NCBI RefSeq assembly: GCF_022919835.1
Contig: NZ_CP095074.1
Span: 3,636,001-3,700,000, forward strand
From: Halobacillus shinanisalinarum
Lineage (GTDB): Bacteria > Bacillota > Bacilli > Bacillales > Halobacillaceae
Direction of reading: 5' to 3'
DNA length: 64,000 bases
Part shown: positions 26,331 through 34,859 of the stretch, piece by piece
How positions within the stretch are numbered: the stretch's first letter is position 1
Layout: the number at the start of each line of letters is the position of its first letter
Notes under the pieces: model-generated
Database searches by the model: none
Told to the model about the DNA's origin: nothing
Seen by the model: the letters and a program-made list of their open reading frames with translations, nothing else
Position numbers and translations under genes: made by a program

Positions 26331-27368
26331 GTGAAAATTACGGAAGCAGCCAGAACATTACATACGACGGCTAGAACGATTCGTTTTTATGAAGAAAAAG
26401 GCTTAGTGAGGCCGCGGAAAGGTGAAAATGACTATCGTTATTATAAGGAAGTGGATTTGTGGAAGCTGCAAACCATTTTGGCGCTAAGAGAAATAGGCAT
26501 GTCAACAGGGCAGATCAAAGAAGCGCTGGAAGGCGAGGTTGATAGGAAAGCCTATTTAGATCTCCAACGCTCCGTTCTGTATGAAGAATGGCTTCAAATC
26601 AAGGATATGATTACAACTGTAGATGAAATGCTAATTAAACAAAAGGAATCTACTCTCTCAACCGAGGACATTTTTATATTGGCCCATCAGCTCAAAACTA
26701 TGAAACAATTGCGTAAAAGCTGGGAGGATCAATGGAATTTTAATGATCAAGCTGAAGAATATGATCAAACCCTTAAAACGACTGGCTATCGTTTTAATGT
26801 TCATGAACATTATCACGAGGCGTTGGCGAAGGTGAATGAAATAATTGAGGCCGTGCCCGGGGAATGGGGAGTGGATATAGGGACAGGAACAGGTAATTTA
26901 GCAGCCAGATTCTTAGAAAAGGGATCGAATATGATTGGGATCGACCAGTCAGAAGAAATGTTAAAGGTATGCTCTAAGAAACATCCTAAGATGGATTTGC
27001 GGCACGGCCATTTTCTGTCCTTGCCCGTCATGGATAACAAGGTTGACTTTGTCGTTTCCAGCTACGCCTTACACCATATTCCTGACCAGGAGAAGGAACT
27101 GGCACTGGGCGAGATGGATCGTGTTTTAGCGGAAAATGGACGCATTGCTCTAGCAGATTTGATGTTTAAAAATGCGGAAGAGAAGGATCGAGTACTGGCA
27201 CAGTTTGAGCAGGAAGGGAATAGGGAGGCAGTTGAGGCGATACACGACGAATATTACGCCGATCGTTCAAAACTTATAAACTGGTTTAGAAAACGAGGAT
27301 ATCATGTAGAATCCATCCAGTTTAATTCGATTTTGTACATTCTATATGCTGAAAAGGTGAACGTATAA
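26331..27368 (+). CDS. MerR-type regulator fused to a SAM-dependent methyltransferase
   Basis: An N-terminal MerR helix-turn-helix (KITEAARTLHTTARTIRFYEEKGLVRP at the start, then a coiled linker to about residue 130) is joined to a class I methyltransferase domain. The latter shows the SAM-binding glycine motif VDIGTGTGNLA, GIDQSEEML and the motif IV region VVSSYALHHI. GTG 26331 lies nine bases after GGGAGG. ATG 26322 directly abuts that site and is the alternative. An ABC exporter follows about 230 bases downstream, past a terminator. Such fusions probably sense a toxic compound and methylate it or a related molecule; this is inference. Confidence 0.82.
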   Translation: MKITEAARTLHTTARTIRFYEEKGLVRPRKGENDYRYYKEVDLWKLQTILALREIGMSTGQIKEALEGEVDRKAYLDLQRSVLYEEWLQIKDMITTVDEMLIKQKESTLSTEDIFILAHQLKTMKQLRKSWEDQWNFNDQAEEYDQTLKTTGYRFNVHEHYHEALAKVNEIIEAVPGEWGVDIGTGTGNLAARFLEKGSNMIGIDQSEEMLKVCSKKHPKMDLRHGHFLSLPVMDNKVDFVVSSYALHHIPDQEKELALGEMDRVLAENGRIALADLMFKNAEEKDRVLAQFEQEGNREAVEAIHDEYYADRSKLINWFRKRGYHVESIQFNSILYILYAEKVNV

Positions 27369-27422
27369 TAAAGACGCCTGACTCCGGAGCGTTAATGGAT
27401 TACATGCAATGAATAGCATTTT

Positions 27423-27463
27423 AAACCTCTCATTAGTTTTAACTGGTGAGAGGTTTTATTTTT
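27423..27463 (+). terminator. Intrinsic terminator after the MerR-methyltransferase gene
   Basis: AAACCTCTCA pairs with GGTGAGAGGTTT, followed by TATTTTT. Confidence 0.85.
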
Positions 27464-27598
27464 ACAAAATCATGAAACATTCTCCTGCGTAAAACGTATT
27501 ACTAAAAAAGCTGTGCGATCCTACCCTGACATTTTCATGGCAGTAAGCATGGGTTTCATACGTGAAAAATCTCGGTTTCATTCAAGGGAGAGGGAATT

Positions 27599-28504
27599 AT
27601 GGAGCATGTCATAACGGTTAAGAATGTATCCAAATCTTTTGGCGACGTTCAGGCAGTCAAAGATATGTCTTTTTCAGTGCAAAAAGGGGAAATCTTTGGG
27701 GTCATAGGTCCAAATGGTGCAGGGAAAACGACCACGCTCCAAATGCTTGAAGGGATCAGTAAGCCGACCAACGGCAACATTGAAGTCCTCGGACTTGTTC
27801 CCAGTAAGCACCTAAGGGAATTAAATAAACGGATTGGTGTCCAGTTCCAAGCGACGGCTATTCAGAAGAAGATGAAGGTAAAAGAAGCGCTCGACCTTTT
27901 TTCGTCTTTTTATGAAAAAACGACCCAGAGAGATTATTTGATAGAGTTATTAGGTTTGGACGAAAAGATGGATGCCCACTTCGAAGATCTATCCGGAGGC
28001 TGGCAGCAGCGTGTGACGCTTGCACTCGCAACTCTGCACAAACCAGAACTTCTATTTCTGGACGAACCAAGTATGGGACTTGATCCACATGCGCGAAGGG
28101 AAATGTGGTCGATGATTCGACTGCTGAGAGGGCAAGGATCTACCATTGTTATGACGACCCATTATATGGAGGAAGCGGAAAAACTCTGTGATCGTGTCGC
28201 CATGGTCTATAACGGGCAAATAAAGGCGCTCAATACCCCTGAAGCTTTATTAAATCAGGCAGCAGGGCAGTCCCTCATCTGTGAAAGTGATGGATTAGAC
28301 TATGATGATGTGGTGTCGCTGCCTGGTGTTATACGTGTGGAAAGAGAAGGCGGGAGGTTTAAAGTGTATAGTGATGACCAGCAAAAGACCGCCTGCCACA
28401 TTTTTAATTACTGTCAGGATAAGCAGCTCACCCTGACCGACTTCAAGTTTGAAAAAGGATCACTAGACGATTTATTCATTCACTACTTGGAAAAGGGGCA
28501 ATAA
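27599..28504 (+). CDS. ABC transporter ATP-binding protein (drug/antibiotic exporter type)
   Basis: This 301-residue nucleotide-binding subunit shows Walker A GPNGAGKTT (about residue 38), a Q-loop, the signature LSGGWQQR, Walker B LLFLDEPSMGLDP and the switch histidine in MTTHYMEEAE. The C-terminal extension (about 220-300) is typical of CcmA/DrrA-type exporters. GGGAGAGGGAATT precedes ATG 27599. The permease gene starts one base after its stop. It pairs with a single ABC-2 permease, so the working pump is probably a dimer of each. The substrate is unknown. Confidence 0.92.
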   Translation: MEHVITVKNVSKSFGDVQAVKDMSFSVQKGEIFGVIGPNGAGKTTTLQMLEGISKPTNGNIEVLGLVPSKHLRELNKRIGVQFQATAIQKKMKVKEALDLFSSFYEKTTQRDYLIELLGLDEKMDAHFEDLSGGWQQRVTLALATLHKPELLFLDEPSMGLDPHARREMWSMIRLLRGQGSTIVMTTHYMEEAEKLCDRVAMVYNGQIKALNTPEALLNQAAGQSLICESDGLDYDDVVSLPGVIRVEREGGRFKVYSDDQQKTACHIFNYCQDKQLTLTDFKFEKGSLDDLFIHYLEKGQ

Positions 28505-28505
28505 G

Positions 28506-29246
28506 ATGAATGCATTCGTGAAGCTCGCTGCTATCGAAACGAAAATGTTTTTTCGGGATCGACTCAATGTGTTCTGGACATTTTTATTTCCAGTTGCCAT
28601 GATCTGGCTCTTCGGTTCTATGTTCGTTGGAGATCAGATGAACAGGTTAGCTTTCGCAGAAATGTTTGTCCCTTCCTGGATCGGTGTCAACATCGTGACA
28701 ACATCATTCTTTACTCTCGGCACCGTATTAGCCGGATATCGGGAGACAGGTGTGTTGAGACGGTATCAATCGACCCCGCTCCAGCCTTGGAAAATCCTCG
28801 CAGCCCATACGTTTCAGGGAACCATCATTTTCACCATATCCGCCATACTGCTCCTGGTGTTCGGCATGCTGATGTATGATCTCACCTTACCAGCCTACAT
28901 CGGCAGTACCTTGCTTGGACTGGTCATCAGTATTCTCGCCTTTTTCCCATTTGCATTGTTTTTGACATCACTTGCCAAAAATACGCAGGCTGCCGCAGCG
29001 ATCAGTGCTTTGTTCCTGAACCTCATGCTATTTTTATCTGGAGCGACATTTCCACTTGAATTCATGCCAACCGTTCTTCAATATGCAGCAAAAGCTCTAC
29101 CACTTTATTATGTGATTCAATTATTGCGGGGAACGTGGAGCGAAGCCCCTATTACGGAGTATGGCTTAGAAGTCAGTGTTCTGATTGTGATAGGAATTGT
29201 TTCCACCATCCTAGCGTCACGCTTTTTCCGTTGGAGTGAAAAGTGA
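28506..29246 (+). CDS. ABC-2 type transporter permease
   Basis: The 246-residue membrane subunit has six hydrophobic segments. Its layout is typical of ABC-2 permeases: a cytoplasmic start (AIETKMFFRDRLNVFWTFLFPVAM), a loop with YRETGVLRRYQSTPL, and LSGATFPLEFMP before the last pair of helices. AAAAGGGGC lies before ATG 28506, inside the end of the ATP-binding gene, so the two are translationally coupled. Together with the upstream ATPase it forms an exporter probably controlled by the preceding MerR-type regulator. Confidence 0.9.
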   Translation: MNAFVKLAAIETKMFFRDRLNVFWTFLFPVAMIWLFGSMFVGDQMNRLAFAEMFVPSWIGVNIVTTSFFTLGTVLAGYRETGVLRRYQSTPLQPWKILAAHTFQGTIIFTISAILLLVFGMLMYDLTLPAYIGSTLLGLVISILAFFPFALFLTSLAKNTQAAAAISALFLNLMLFLSGATFPLEFMPTVLQYAAKALPLYYVIQLLRGTWSEAPITEYGLEVSVLIVIGIVSTILASRFFRWSEK

Positions 29247-29366
29247 TGAGAAGTTCCTTGTTGGAATAGTGACAGGTTTTTCTTATGCATCTCCGAGGAT
29301 CTTGAAACTTCCAGCCGCCCACATTCGTAAAATAGGTGGAAATGGAGAATGAGGAGCTGATGATCC

Positions 29367-29768
29367 ATGGAGCACTACGGACTACCGCCCTGGTTTTGGC
29401 TGAAATTGCTTACCATCCTGGGAGCCGTTGCGATTCTTATAGGCGGCATTCCTGCCTTACTGCGACGGAAAATGGGGGCCGATAAAAAGAACTGGTTTTC
29501 GTATAACCACATTAACGAATTTCACAAAAATTGGGATTGGACATTACGAATCTTTTTTGTGATGTCCCTTATTGGATGCGTAATCATATTTCCGGGTCAG
29601 AACCGTGTCTTGTTTCTAATTTCGATGGTGTTAATCATAAGTCAACTTGGTTTGCAGTCCTATGTAGAATGGAAGATTACTAAGAATCGAGTAAATTACA
29701 AGGTTTCACTTATAGAGGTTGGGTTAACTTTTATGGTAGCGATTGGAGTAATGCTGTGGCTTGAGTAA
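29367..29768 (+). CDS. DUF4181 membrane protein
   Basis: The 133-residue protein has four membrane segments. The central NHINEFHKNWDWTLRIFFV and the later LGLQSYVEWKI resemble DUF4181 proteins, small membrane proteins of unknown function common in Bacillaceae. GAGGAGCTGATGATCC precedes ATG 29367. Several other small membrane protein genes follow, some broken, suggesting a local family expansion. Confidence 0.75.
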   Translation: MEHYGLPPWFWLKLLTILGAVAILIGGIPALLRRKMGADKKNWFSYNHINEFHKNWDWTLRIFFVMSLIGCVIIFPGQNRVLFLISMVLIISQLGLQSYVEWKITKNRVNYKVSLIEVGLTFMVAIGVMLWLE

Positions 29769-29865
29769 AAACATACATTCCAGGAAGAACAGGAAGATGA
29801 AAATTATAAATACCAACGATATCCATAGCTAAAATATGAGCAAGAACAAGGAGGATAACAACCAT

Positions 29866-30049
29866 ATGGGTGCTTTCTCGGCTTTTTTACTCATTGTGTT
29901 AGCAGTTTTAGTTGATTTCTTTTGGGTTGATGTCGATCGAAAACGTTGGGGGTGGATGAAGAACTGGTCTAAGGTTCCACAAAATTATGTTTTTCTCGGG
30001 ATTTATCGCTGTCTCTCTAATTATTTATGTTGGGTTAAGTCTCGAATAA
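29866..30049 (+). pseudogene. Small membrane protein, frameshifted
   Basis: ATG 29866 encodes MGAFSAFLLIVLAVLVDFFW followed by a charged linker to QNYV. In the next frame the sequence continues FFSGFIAVSLIIYVGLSLE to a TAA at 30049, a natural second membrane helix. Removing one base near the AAAA run at about 29981-29984 would join both helices into a protein of about 60 residues. The present frame instead runs out of the membrane and ends at 30087. The family is not known. Confidence 0.5.
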
Positions 30050-30412
30050 AGATATTATCTGTGATAATGCCTTTTTGTACTTTTTAGCTCTGCCAGTATA
30101 GTGGTGTGGTCTGAGAGAAGGGGGGAGTTAATTATTGTAGGTCATGATCATTTTTGCAGGAATTGGAATTAACGTTCACTTTGCTATGAAAACGTTCAAC
30201 ATAAGACAAAGAAGAGCAAAGTGCAATCCACCGTATGGGTAGGGGCAGGCTTGGTGTTTGTTTTTTAACAAAGTAGTCTTAACAACAAATAGGCTAGAAG
30301 AAGCGGTTCTTTGTAAGTGTTCATTTTTTACATAGTTTGGTTTAATCATGATCATTGCTTGGTGGTTTGTTAAATTGGTAAAATAGTACCAGTTGTAAGT
30401 GGAGGTGGTAGC
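30050..30412. other. Intergenic region with a possible short relic
   Basis: No complete gene is seen. ATG 30144 opens 32 codons (GIGINVHFAMKTFNIRQRRAK) that look like one membrane helix plus a basic tail. This is similar in style to the neighbouring small membrane proteins and is possibly a decayed copy. Confidence 0.3.
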
Positions 30413-30742
30413 TTGAACAGCGATATTGTATTTTATTCGACAGCTTTCGTAGGGCATCTAGTAGCCTTTAGTTTGGCAATAGTGATATTTTCTACGATAT
30501 TCCTTCAAGATAAGAGAAAAGGCTACATGATATTATCTGCCATTATAGTGTTAAATCTTTACACACTGATCATTGGTTTTGAATTTTCAACCCTGATGGG
30601 GATCGGATTCCTACTTGTTGATGTTTGTATAGGAATTGCGACATGTCTGATAATTCAAAGGAATAGAACCAATAAGCAGAAAAGGAAGCGGACTGTTAAG
30701 AGTAGAAGTTCGTCGGGAAGGAGCTTGAATAAAGACGCCTGA
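30413..30742 (+). CDS. Hypothetical membrane protein
   Basis: TTG 30413 follows GGAGGTGG by a few bases. The 109-residue product has three hydrophobic segments and a strongly basic tail (NRTNKQKRKRTVKSRSSSGR), which should lie in the cytoplasm. No family was recognised. It belongs to the run of small membrane proteins downstream of the ABC exporter. The clear ribosome binding site and coherent membrane pattern support it as a real gene. Confidence 0.6.
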   Translation: MNSDIVFYSTAFVGHLVAFSLAIVIFSTIFLQDKRKGYMILSAIIVLNLYTLIIGFEFSTLMGIGFLLVDVCIGIATCLIIQRNRTNKQKRKRTVKSRSSSGRSLNKDA

Positions 30743-30781
30743 CCCTTAGCACGCGTGAAGACAAGTATACATCGATTTAAA

Positions 30782-30840
30782 AGGCTCCCTTAACGGACAG
30801 GGAGGTGATTCAAACGTTTTACCAGGGAGCCTCACCTCCC
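30782..30840 (+). promoter_or_regulatory. Two interleaved inverted repeats (alternative hairpins or pseudoknot)
   Basis: AGGCTCCCT (30782-30790) can pair with AGGGAGCCT (30824-30832), and GGGAGGTGA (30800-30808) with TCACCTCCC (30832-30840). The arms alternate as A-B-A'-B', so both cannot form as simple hairpins together; either a switch or a pseudoknot is possible. No gene with this leader is evident. Confidence 0.5.
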
Positions 30841-30991
30841 GTTCTCAAGCAATTTGAACAGCTTCTCTCGTAATATGAGTCGGCCATCCAAACCATGTTG
30901 AGTTCAATGAATAAATTTGAACCTTCTTTCAACGGTGTCAATTTTGAAAAAAATAAGCAGTACGAGTTATAAATCATTCCGAAAATCCGAA

Positions 30992-31026
30992 AAACCATTC
31001 CGAGATGCTGGAATGGTTTATTTTTT
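30992..31026 (+). terminator. Intrinsic terminator upstream of the ketone-body operon
   Basis: AAACCATTCC pairs with GGAATGGTTT around an 8-base loop, followed by ATTTTTT. It insulates the sigma-54 promoter at 31158 from upstream transcription. Confidence 0.85.
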
Positions 31027-31157
31027 GCTCTGTGAGTAAGGGTTTTCATTACTATTGGGGTAGGAGTTGATCTGCTTTTCCAGAAATCCGTAACGAGACC
31101 ACACCTTACTCAGGAGTGAATCCCGCTTCATGATTAGTTTTATCTATAGAATTAAAG

Positions 31158-31175
31158 TTGGCACGCTTCTTGCAT
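31158..31175 (+). promoter_or_regulatory. Sigma-54 (-24/-12) promoter of scoA-scoB-bdh-gntP
   Basis: TTGGCAC at 31158-31164, five intervening bases GCTTC, then TTGCAT at 31170-31175 match the sigma-54 consensus (TGGCACG-N4-TTGCW) exactly. The expected start near 31186 leaves a leader of about 16 bases containing GGAAGGGAG before ATG 31202. An enhancer-binding activator gene lies 5.4 kb upstream at 24355. Confidence 0.9.
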
Positions 31176-31201
31176 TATTAGATGGTGGAAGGGAGTGTGA
31201 C

Positions 31202-31900
31202 ATGATGAAGACGATTTACACATCATTTGAAGAAGCAGTAAAAGAAATCAAAGACCATTCGACGATCATGGTCGGGGGATTTGGATTGGTGGGGATCCCG
31301 GAGAACTTGATACTCTCGTTGGTAGAAAGGAACGTGAAGCATCTAACGGTGATTTCGAATAATTGTGGCGTGGATGACTGGGGGCTTGGTTTACTCCTCA
31401 AAAATAAACAGATTGACAAGATGATCGGTTCATATGTTGGAGAGAACAAAGAATTTGAACGTCAGGTGTTGGCGGGTGAGCTCGAGGTGGAGCTGACTCC
31501 GCAAGGGACATTGGCCGAACGAATCCGGGCTGGTGGAGCAGGAATCCCAGCTTTTTATACCCAGGCAGGCGTGGGAACACCGCTGGCAGAAGGGCAAGAA
31601 ATCCGTAATTTTGACGGCAAGGATTATATGCTGGTCACAGGATTGAAGGCAGATTTCACGTTAGTTCGAGCAGCTAGAGGAGATCGGAATGGAAACCTGA
31701 TCTACAATAAAACAGCTCGTAATTTTAATCCGATGATGGCAGCGGCCGGACAGATGACGATTGCTGAAGTGGAGGAATTGGTTGAGCTAGGAGCACTAGA
31801 CCCAGAACATATCCACACACCGGGAATTTACGTGCAAGGTTTGGTCGAAGGGCAGCAAGAGAAAAGAATTGAGCGGCTTACATTACGCCAACACGCCTAA
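31202..31900 (+). CDS. scoA: 3-oxoacid CoA-transferase subunit A
   Basis: This subunit of succinyl-CoA:3-ketoacid CoA-transferase moves CoA from succinyl-CoA to acetoacetate. The 233-residue protein has [15 protein letters not shown] near the N-terminus and [20 protein letters not shown] at about residues 101-120, a hallmark of subunit A. An upstream in-frame ATG (31130) precedes the sigma-54 promoter and is therefore excluded; ATG 31202 (or 31205) follows GGAAGGGAG. scoB starts 15 bases after its stop. It is the first gene of a 3-hydroxybutyrate/acetoacetate operon. Confidence 0.93.
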   Translation: MMKTIYTSFEEAVKEIKDHSTIMVGGFGLVGIPENLILSLVERNVKHLTVISNNCGVDDWGLGLLLKNKQIDKMIGSYVGENKEFERQVLAGELEVELTPQGTLAERIRAGGAGIPAFYTQAGVGTPLAEGQEIRNFDGKDYMLVTGLKADFTLVRAARGDRNGNLIYNKTARNFNPMMAAAGQMTIAEVEELVELGALDPEHIHTPGIYVQGLVEGQQEKRIERLTLRQHA

Positions 31901-31915
31901 CAGGAGGGAAAAGCA

Positions 31916-32578
31916 ATGGATAAAGCAATAGTGAGAGAAAAGATTGCCAGACGAGCCGAACAGGAAATTGAAAGCGGTTACTACGTTAACTTAGGCATCG
32001 GAATGCCGACGATGGTGGCCAATTATATCCAAGCAGATAAAGAGGTTGTTCTCCAATCAGAGAACGGGTTGCTCGGAATCGGCAGATCACCTTACAAGGA
32101 AGAAGTTGATCCTGACTTAATCAATGCCGGAAAAGAGACCGTCACCGCGTCCGTTGGGGCTTCCTACTGCAGCAGTGCTGAATCGTTTGCCATGATCCGT
32201 GGGGAGCACCTTGATCTGGCTATTCTTGGTGGCATGGAAGTTTCGCAATCGGGGGACTTGGCCAATTGGATGATTCCTGGAAAAATGATCAAAGGCATGG
32301 GTGGTGCAATGGATATCGTCCATGGAGCAAAGAAAATCGTCATTATCATGGATCACGTAAATAAGCATGGAGAACCAAAAATATTGAAGGAATGCGAACT
32401 TCCTTTAACAGGTAAATGTGTGGTAAATCGGCTCATTACCGACCGTGCCGTCATTGATGTAACGGAAAAAGGGCTTGTACTTGTCGAGGTCGCAGAGGGA
32501 TGGACGGTAGAAGATGTGGTTAACTCGACAGGAGCAGATTTGACACTCTGCGAGAACCTTCTATCAGCGGCATACTAA
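31916..32578 (+). CDS. scoB: 3-oxoacid CoA-transferase subunit B
   Basis: This is the catalytic subunit; SENGLLGIG carries the glutamate that forms the CoA thioester (about residue 45). The 220-residue length and GIGMPTMVANY near residue 24 are typical, as is the later HLDLAILGGMEVS. GGAGGGAAAAGCA precedes ATG 31916. With ScoA it activates acetoacetate formed by the dehydrogenase encoded next. The product acetoacetyl-CoA can be split to acetyl-CoA by a thiolase that is not encoded here. Confidence 0.94.
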   Translation: MDKAIVREKIARRAEQEIESGYYVNLGIGMPTMVANYIQADKEVVLQSENGLLGIGRSPYKEEVDPDLINAGKETVTASVGASYCSSAESFAMIRGEHLDLAILGGMEVSQSGDLANWMIPGKMIKGMGGAMDIVHGAKKIVIIMDHVNKHGEPKILKECELPLTGKCVVNRLITDRAVIDVTEKGLVLVEVAEGWTVEDVVNSTGADLTLCENLLSAAY

Positions 32579-32606
32579 CAATTTTCCTAAGGAGAGGTGA
32601 GGGGTA

Positions 32607-33383
32607 ATGGTAGATAACAAAATCGTGTTTATTACAGGAGCGGGTAGTGGAATCGGCTACGAAATCGGCGTTGAATTTGCAAAAAACGGTGCCAAAGTCG
32701 TGTTCAGTGATATTAATGAAGAAAAAGTAAACGAAGCGGTCGAGAAGCTAACGGAGGCAGGCTATGAATGCATTGGCCTCAAATGTGACGTCACAAAGGA
32801 AGAGGAATTACAACAAGCGATCGATCAGACGGTTGCAAAATACGGAAGACTTGATGTCTTGCTTAACAACGCCGGTTTGCAGCATGTGGCCGCGATTGAG
32901 GACTTTCCAACCGATAAATTCGAATTTATTACGAAAGTCATGCTCGTAGCCCCGTTTATGGCGACAAAACATGTCTTCCCAATTATGAAAAAACAAGGTT
33001 CAGGCCGAATCATTAATATGTCTTCGATCAACGGGCTGATCGGTTTTGCTGGGAAAGCTGCTTACAACAGCTCGAAGCATGGCGTCATCGGATTAACCAA
33101 GGTTACGGCATTAGAAGGAGCGGAACATGGCATCACTGTAAACGCCGTCTGCCCAGGTTATGTCGACACCCCGCTCGTCCGCAACCAACTGGAGGATCTG
33201 GCCAAGAATCGCGACGTGTCAATCGAGAAGGTGCTGGAAGAAGTTATTTACCCGCTCGTTCCGCAAAAGCGGCTGTTGACTGTTCAGGAAATTGCAGACT
33301 ATACCTTGTTTCTGGCAAGTGACAAGTCAAAAGGAGTCACGGGCCAGGCTGTTGTGATTGATGGCGGGTACACGGCGCAATAA
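32607..33383 (+). CDS. 3-hydroxybutyrate dehydrogenase (short-chain dehydrogenase)
   Basis: The 258-residue SDR enzyme shows the NAD-binding FITGAGSGIGYEIG, NNAG, the catalytic serine in IINMSSINGL, YNSSKHG with the Tyr-x-x-x-Lys pair, and VCPGYVDTPLVRNQ. The last motif, together with LQHVAAIEDFP, is characteristic of D-3-hydroxybutyrate dehydrogenases. It oxidises 3-hydroxybutyrate to acetoacetate with NAD+. Its place between scoB and a GntP-type permease makes the assignment strong. GGAGAGGTGAGGGGTA precedes ATG 32607. Confidence 0.92.
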   Translation: MVDNKIVFITGAGSGIGYEIGVEFAKNGAKVVFSDINEEKVNEAVEKLTEAGYECIGLKCDVTKEEELQQAIDQTVAKYGRLDVLLNNAGLQHVAAIEDFPTDKFEFITKVMLVAPFMATKHVFPIMKKQGSGRIINMSSINGLIGFAGKAAYNSSKHGVIGLTKVTALEGAEHGITVNAVCPGYVDTPLVRNQLEDLAKNRDVSIEKVLEEVIYPLVPQKRLLTVQEIADYTLFLASDKSKGVTGQAVVIDGGYTAQ

Positions 33384-33496
33384 CTTAGCCACCCCTGATC
33401 TCCCCGCGAATCGAGGGAGGTCATAAGCGTAACGGTTATAAGAATCGTACAGATAAAAGGTCTACTAGCAACGATTAAACGATTGGAGGAATCGTA

Positions 33497-34783
33497 ATGT
33501 TTGGAATTTTACTAGGTCTTGTCGTGTTGATGGTACTCGCCTATCTGGGCTGGTCCATCATCTGGGTGGCTCCGATCGCCGCAGGAGTTGTGGCGATCAC
33601 AGGCGGACTCGATTTATTAGAAGCCTATACAGACACCTATATGGGCGGATTTGTCGGATTTGCGAAAGACTGGTTCCCTGTCTTTATGCTTGGAGCTATT
33701 TTTGGAAAATTAATGGAGGATACCGGGATGGCCCGATCGGTGGCCGTTGCGTTGACAAAAGTCATTGGCACAAGTCGAGCGATTCTCGGTGTGCTCGTCT
33801 CCGCTGCCGTTCTTACTTATGGAGGGGTCAGCCTGTTTGTCGTCGTATTCGCTGTCTACCCACTCGCCCTTTCCCTTTTTCGTGAGGCGAACATCAGCAG
33901 AAAACTAATCCCGGCGACAGTGGCATTAGGTGCCTTCACCTTTACCATGACCGCTATTCCAGGAACACCACAAATTCAAAACCTGATCCCAATGGAATAT
34001 TTCCAAACAGATCCGACGGCCGCACCAGCCATGGGGATCATTGCTGCGATTATAATGGCTGTCGGAGGGTACTTGTATTTACGCTGGCAGGAAAAGAAAC
34101 TCACAGCCAAAGGTGAAGTCTTCACAGAACCAAAAGATAAAAAAATCGTTGAAGTGGAAGACGGAGACGACCCGAATTTCCTATTGTCGATCCTGCCACT
34201 ATTAACCGTACTTATTATATTGAATATTTTTAGATGGGATGTTGTAACCGCTCTCATAGCAGGAATCATTTTAATTATGCTGTTGAACGTCACCAAATTC
34301 AAACGCTTCATCAAATCAATCAACAGCGGCGCCAACGGCTCAGTCATTGCGATTATCAACACTAGCGCAGCCGTCGGTTTCGGTACAGTTGTAAAAGAAG
34401 TCCCAGGTTTCCAGCGTCTAACGGAATTATTAATGGGCGTAAAAGGAAACCCACTGATCTCAGAAGCCATCGCCGTCAACGTCCTCGCAGGTGCAACAGG
34501 TTCAGCTTCCGGCGGGATGGGGATCGCCCTCGAAGCACTAGGGGACAAATATTATCAAATTGCCCAGAATACCGGGATTAGCCCAGAAGCCTTCCACCGT
34601 ATCGCCTCTCTGTCATCCGGCGGACTGGACGCCCTGCCGCATAACGGAGCGGTATTGACGTTATTTGCTATTACTGGTATGACCCACAAAGACAGCTACA
34701 AAGATATCTTCGTTGTAGCCGTACTTATCCCGGTCATTTCTGTTGCTGTTGTTATTCTGTTGGCATCGATTGGTATTCTTTAA
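33497..34783 (+). CDS. GntP family permease, probable 3-hydroxybutyrate/acetoacetate importer
   Basis: This 428-residue membrane protein of the GntP/gluconate permease family has about twelve helices. Landmarks are FMLGAIFGKLMEDTGMARSVA near residue 54 and NVLAGATGSASGGMGIALEAL near 334. Although named for gluconate, members placed beside bdh and CoA-transferase genes are thought to import hydroxybutyrate or short-chain keto acids; that role is inferred here. TTGGAGGAATCGTA precedes ATG 33497. It is the last gene of the sigma-54 operon unless transcription continues into the dehydrogenase gene downstream. Confidence 0.86.
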   Translation: MFGILLGLVVLMVLAYLGWSIIWVAPIAAGVVAITGGLDLLEAYTDTYMGGFVGFAKDWFPVFMLGAIFGKLMEDTGMARSVAVALTKVIGTSRAILGVLVSAAVLTYGGVSLFVVVFAVYPLALSLFREANISRKLIPATVALGAFTFTMTAIPGTPQIQNLIPMEYFQTDPTAAPAMGIIAAIIMAVGGYLYLRWQEKKLTAKGEVFTEPKDKKIVEVEDGDDPNFLLSILPLLTVLIILNIFRWDVVTALIAGIILIMLLNVTKFKRFIKSINSGANGSVIAIINTSAAVGFGTVVKEVPGFQRLTELLMGVKGNPLISEAIAVNVLAGATGSASGGMGIALEALGDKYYQIAQNTGISPEAFHRIASLSSGGLDALPHNGAVLTLFAITGMTHKDSYKDIFVVAVLIPVISVAVVILLASIGIL

Positions 34784-34859
34784 TTAGATAATATTTTTAA
34801 ATTTTGAGAAAACATGAGAATATAAAAGAAGATTTAATTTTCTTGGAGGAGTGAATCGT

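Noticed and set aside
27367..30745. Short repeated sequence AATAAAGACGCCTGAC at about 27368 and 30728
   Set aside because: Only about 17 bases are shared, both just after stop codons. This is too short to define an element, though a genome search could show otherwise.
33976..34548. Long reverse frame of 190 codons opposite the GntP gene
   Set aside because: It is antisense to a well-conserved membrane protein gene and has the composition expected of a shadow frame.
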